DNA from: Dolomitihabitans soli | Lineage (GTDB): Bacteria > Actinomycetota > Actinomycetes > Streptosporangiales > Streptosporangiaceae | Assembly: GCF_022213955.1 (NCBI RefSeq) | Contig: NZ_JAKNTW010000005.1 | Span: forward strand, 372,001 to 436,000 | Length of the DNA stretch: 64,000 bases | Direction of reading: 5' to 3' | Part shown: piece after piece, positions 61,736-64,000 of the stretch | Numbering within the stretch: the stretch's first letter is position 1 | How the letters are laid out: each line of letters opens with the position of its first letter | Notes under the pieces: model-generated | What the model was told of the DNA's origin: nothing | The model's input: only the letters and a program-made list of their open reading frames with translations | The model's database searches: none | Translations under genes and position numbers: made by a program

Positions 61736-63274
61736 TCAGAGGCGGAAGCCCAGGTCCGGGGTGATGTCGGCGACGTCCATCTGGGCCTTCTGGAGCCGGC
61801 CGCTGTAGTCCCAGTTCATGGATTGCCAGCGGGTGAACTGGTCGAGGACCCACATGCCCGACTGGCGGCTGCCGTTGCCCGACTTGCCGTTGCCGCCGAA
61901 GGGCAGGTGGGCCTCGGCGCCGGAGGTGGAGTTGTTGACGCTGACCATGCCCGCGCCGATGCCCGCCCGGAAGCGGAAGGCGGCCTTGGGGTCGGTGGTG
62001 TAGATGGAGGAGGACAGGCCGTAGCCGGGGAGGTTGGCCAGGGTGATCGCCTCGTCGAGGGTGTCGTAGGACGTGACGCCGACGATCGGGCCGAAGGTCT
62101 CCTCCTTGAACAGCCGGTCGTCCGGGCGCAGGCCGTCGACGATCACCGGGTGGTAGTAGAGCCCGCCCTCGCCGGTGAAGTCACCGCGCCGGTTCTCCGG
62201 GGTGATCCGCCCGGCCGGGCCCGACACGACCGTGTGGTGCGGCTCGATCCAGGTGAGGTACTCCTCGTAACGGCCGGCGAACTTGTGGTCGAGCAGCGGC
62301 CCGAGCACCACGTCGCCCGCCGGGTCGCCGAGCGGCGCGGCCGCGACCGCCCGCGCGAAGCGGTCGACGAACTCCTGATGGATCGAGGAGTGCGCGATGA
62401 CGGTGCCGAGCGAGGTGCAGCGCTGGCCCGCCGTGCCGAAGCCGGCGAACAGCGCGCCCTCCACGGCGAGCTCCAGGTCGGCGTCGGGAGCGACCACCAT
62501 CGGGTTCTTGCCGCCCAGCTCCAGGCAGGGCGACTGCAGGTGCCTGCCGCACAGCTCGCCGATCGAACGGCCGGCTGCGGTGGAGCCGGTGAAGCCGACC
62601 TTGTGCACGGTGCCCTCGTCGAGGGCGGCCGACAGCCCGTCGTAGGTCGTCTGGCCGTCGGCGAAGACGATGTTCAGCACGCCGTCGGGCAGCCCGGCGG
62701 CGGTGAACAGCCGGTAGAGCGCGTGGGCCGAGGCCGCGGCGTATTCGGCGGGCTTCCACACCACGGCGTTGCCGCACAGCAGGGCGGGCACGAGATACCA
62801 CGACGGGACGGCGACCGGGAAGTTGCCCGCGGTGATCACCGCGGCCACGCCGACCGGCACCCTGAAGGTGAACAGGTTCTTGTCCGGCATCTCCGACGGC
62901 ACGGTCTGGCCGTACAGCCGCCTGCCCTCGCCGAGGAAGAAGTCGCAGGTGTCGACGATCTCCCTCACCTCGCCCAGCGCCTCGGCGTACGGCTTGCCGA
63001 TCTCCCGGGTGACCAGCGCGGCCAGGGTCTCCGCGTTGGCCTCCACCAGCCGCCCGATCGAGGCGATCACCCGCCCGCGCACCGGCGGGGGGACCGCCGC
63101 CCACTCCCGCTGCGCCTCGCGTGCCGTCCGGCAGGCGGACGCGAACGTGGCGGCGTCGGCCAGCCCCACGCCGGCGACCACCTCACCGGTGCGCGCCGGG
63201 TTGATCGATTCGTACGGCGTGCCGGGGTCCGGCACGTCCTTGCCGCCGATGGCGGAGACGATCTGTCGGGTCAC
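61736..63274 (-). CDS. Aldehyde dehydrogenase family protein
   Basis: A 512-residue NAD(P)-dependent aldehyde dehydrogenase. Catalytic Glu is in CLELGGKNP and catalytic Cys in [13 protein letters not shown]; the cofactor loop is [15 protein letters not shown]. The set of motifs is closest to aminoadipate-semialdehyde/piperideine-6-carboxylate-type dehydrogenases, but substrate is not certain. The GTG at 63274 follows GAGGAGG; a longer frame to 63325 lacks support. It is divergent from the leader-peptide/dioxygenase unit. Confidence 0.92.
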   Translation of the reverse strand: MTRQIVSAIGGKDVPDPGTPYESINPARTGEVVAGVGLADAATFASACRTAREAQREWAAVPPPVRGRVIASIGRLVEANAETLAALVTREIGKPYAEALGEVREIVDTCDFFLGEGRRLYGQTVPSEMPDKNLFTFRVPVGVAAVITAGNFPVAVPSWYLVPALLCGNAVVWKPAEYAAASAHALYRLFTAAGLPDGVLNIVFADGQTTYDGLSAALDEGTVHKVGFTGSTAAGRSIGELCGRHLQSPCLELGGKNPMVVAPDADLELAVEGALFAGFGTAGQRCTSLGTVIAHSSIHQEFVDRFARAVAAAPLGDPAGDVVLGPLLDHKFAGRYEEYLTWIEPHHTVVSGPAGRITPENRRGDFTGEGGLYYHPVIVDGLRPDDRLFKEETFGPIVGVTSYDTLDEAITLANLPGYGLSSSIYTTDPKAAFRFRAGIGAGMVSVNNSTSGAEAHLPFGGNGKSGNGSRQSGMWVLDQFTRWQSMNWDYSGRLQKAQMDVADITPDLGFRL

Positions 63275-63364
63275 CGTTGACCTCCTCGTGGTTCCTGCCC
63301 CAAGCAAATCACCTCCCTCCGACAACGGCGAAAAACGCCTAACCCCTATTTCCTACTTGTTTTG

Positions 63365-63393
63365 TTGACTTTAGACGCGCCTCCGACTTACGT
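63365..63393 (+). promoter_or_regulatory. Promoter of leader peptide and dioxygenase
   Basis: TTGACT (63365-63370) and TTACGT (63388-63393) are separated by exactly 17 bp. The leader GTG follows the -10 box by 7 nt, so the leader peptide is probably translated from a leaderless transcript. Confidence 0.65.
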
Positions 63394-63400
63394 TGGCACC

Positions 63401-63484
63401 GTGACGACCACCGCTCTGATCATCCGCGCCCACGTGGATTACTGCCGCGTGGCCAGTGCGCTGTGTCCCTCCTTCCGCCCCTAG
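63401..63484 (+). CDS. 27-residue Cys-containing leader peptide upstream of TauD-like gene
   Basis: A short ORF from GTG 63401 to TAG 63482-63484. The second half reads HVDYCRVASALCPSFRP, with Cys15 (TGC) and Cys22 (TGT). This fits the short RHVDL-x-RVASALC-type leader peptides I recall upstream of sulfur-metabolism genes in actinobacteria. The stop is 29 bp before the dioxygenase ATG. A possible model is that ribosomes pausing at Cys codons when cysteine is scarce open the mRNA downstream. It is too short for routine gene finders. Confidence 0.75.
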   Translation: MTTTALIIRAHVDYCRVASALCPSFRP

Positions 63485-63491
63485 GCCAATC

Positions 63492-63503
63492 CCTTCCGGA
63501 AGG
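63492..63503 (+). promoter_or_regulatory. Palindrome covering the dioxygenase ribosome site
   Basis: CCTTCCGGAAGG is a perfect palindrome. Its right half is part of the ribosome site GGAAGGA (63498-63504), 9 nt before the ATG. Pairing with the left half, or with the pyrimidine-rich leader end (63466-63481), would hide the site. This fits a translational switch with the leader peptide. Confidence 0.55.
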
Positions 63504-63513
63504 ACGAAATCCA

Positions 63514-64000
63514 ATGTCAACCCTTTCCCTCGCGCCCGTCTCGGGCCGGATAGGCGCCCAGATCTCCGGCGTACGGCTCGGCGGCGACCTCCCCGCCGAC
63601 ACGGTCGCGGAGATCCGAGCCGCGCTGCTCCGCCACAAAGTGATCTTCTTCCGCGGCCAGGGTCATCTCGACGAGCAGAGCCAGGTGGCCTTCGCCCAGC
63701 TGCTCGGCGAGTTGACCACCGCGCACCCGACCGTGCCCGCGCTCGACGGCAACGCGCACATCCTGGACCTCGACTACGGCCACGGTCAGAAGGTCGATCG
63801 ATGGCACACCGACGTGACCTTCGTCGACCGGCCGCCGCTGGCCTCGGTGCTGCGGGCGATCGTCGTGCCGCCCGCGGGCGGCGACACGTTGTGGGCCAAC
63901 ACGGTGACCGCCTACGAACAGCTCCCGGCCGAGTTGCGCGACCTGCTGGACCGGCTGCGGGCCGTGCACACCAACCAGTACGACTACGCCCGGGTCGCCA
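63514..64000 (+). CDS. TauD/TfdA-family Fe(II)/2-oxoglutarate dioxygenase (3' end outside window)
   Basis: The first 162 residues of a TauD/TfdA-type dioxygenase. The start (LSLAPVSGRIGAQISGVRLG) is typical, as are FFRGQGHLDEQSQVAFAQLL, the iron-binding His98-x-Asp100 in WHTDVTF, and PPAGGDTLWAN. Members of this group release sulfite or sulfate from sulfonates and alkyl sulfates; others attack phenoxy herbicides. The Cys-containing leader favours a sulfur-scavenging role. The distal His is outside the window. Confidence 0.9.
   Translation, partial: MSTLSLAPVSGRIGAQISGVRLGGDLPADTVAEIRAALLRHKVIFFRGQGHLDEQSQVAFAQLLGELTTAHPTVPALDGNAHILDLDYGHGQKVDRWHTDVTFVDRPPLASVLRAIVVPPAGGDTLWANTVTAYEQLPAELRDLLDRLRAVHTNQYDYARVA

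Overview
The window is GC-rich actinomycete chromosome. Signs of this are strong GC bias at third codon positions, frequent GTG starts, ATGA/GTGA stop-start overlaps, many putative leaderless genes (a TANNNT -10 box 6-8 nt before the start codon), and many LacI- and TetR-family regulators. The gene content (CelR-type cellulose control, MsiK-type ATPase, secreted plant-polymer hydrolases, Tex, a DinG-like helicase, an aro operon) fits a soil saprophyte. A Streptosporangiales-type genome is my best guess, but the genus cannot be settled from sequence alone. I saw no rRNA, tRNA, CRISPR array or large biosynthetic cluster.

Layout. 1-16.5 kb: plant-polysaccharide region. A truncated CelR-like LacI gene diverges from a GH5 glycosidase and a multidomain GH10 xylanase. 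A second LacI gene diverges from a sugar-ABC operon (binding protein, two permeases, GH1 beta-glucosidase). A TetR plus ABC-efflux cassette sits between the halves, bracketed by a duplicated terminator. An aminotransferase follows. 16.6-20 kb: a membrane protein with binding-protein-like and VWA domains, then an orphan solute-binding lipoprotein. 20-24.4 kb: gamma-glutamyltransferase, TetR/MFS pair, small methyltransferase. 24.5-28.4 kb: carbamate kinase and a cyanuric acid amidohydrolase/barbiturase-family enzyme with look-alike upstream regions, SseB-like protein, VOC protein with a 30-bp palindrome. 28.6-33.4 kb: prepilin peptidase and a translationally coupled aroC-aroK-aroB-aroQ-SGNH hydrolase operon. 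33.7-41.2 kb: helicase, Tyr-rich repeat protein, CPA1 antiporter, UBP zinc finger, two paralogous lipoproteins, two DUF202 proteins. 41.3-50.6 kb: diiron protein/TetR pair, two transglycosylase-like secreted proteins, glutathione peroxidase, LacI/MsiK pair, WecA/TagO-type enzyme, SDR, CMD protein. 50.6-57.4 kb: a structured noncoding stretch, secreted zinc carboxypeptidase, and a decay zone holding IS, beta-lactamase-like, SDR and TetR remnants among TetR/NmrA and NIPSNAP genes. 57.3-64 kb: glpD, tex, an aldehyde dehydrogenase, and a TauD/TfdA dioxygenase behind a 27-codon Cys-containing leader peptide.

How genes work together. The secreted GH10 and the GH5 enzyme would release oligosaccharides. 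The binding protein and two permeases import them and GH1 hydrolyses them inside the cell. That operon has no ATPase; the MsiK-type gene 31 kb away could energise it, and it has its own LacI gene with matching operators. The aro genes form a shikimate block. Carbamate kinase and the ring-opening amidohydrolase may belong to one nitrogen-salvage response. The most distinctive regulatory feature is at the right edge: a leader ORF with two Cys codons, a potential hairpin over the ribosome binding site, and a TauD-type dioxygenase, which looks like a cysteine- or sulfur-sensing switch.
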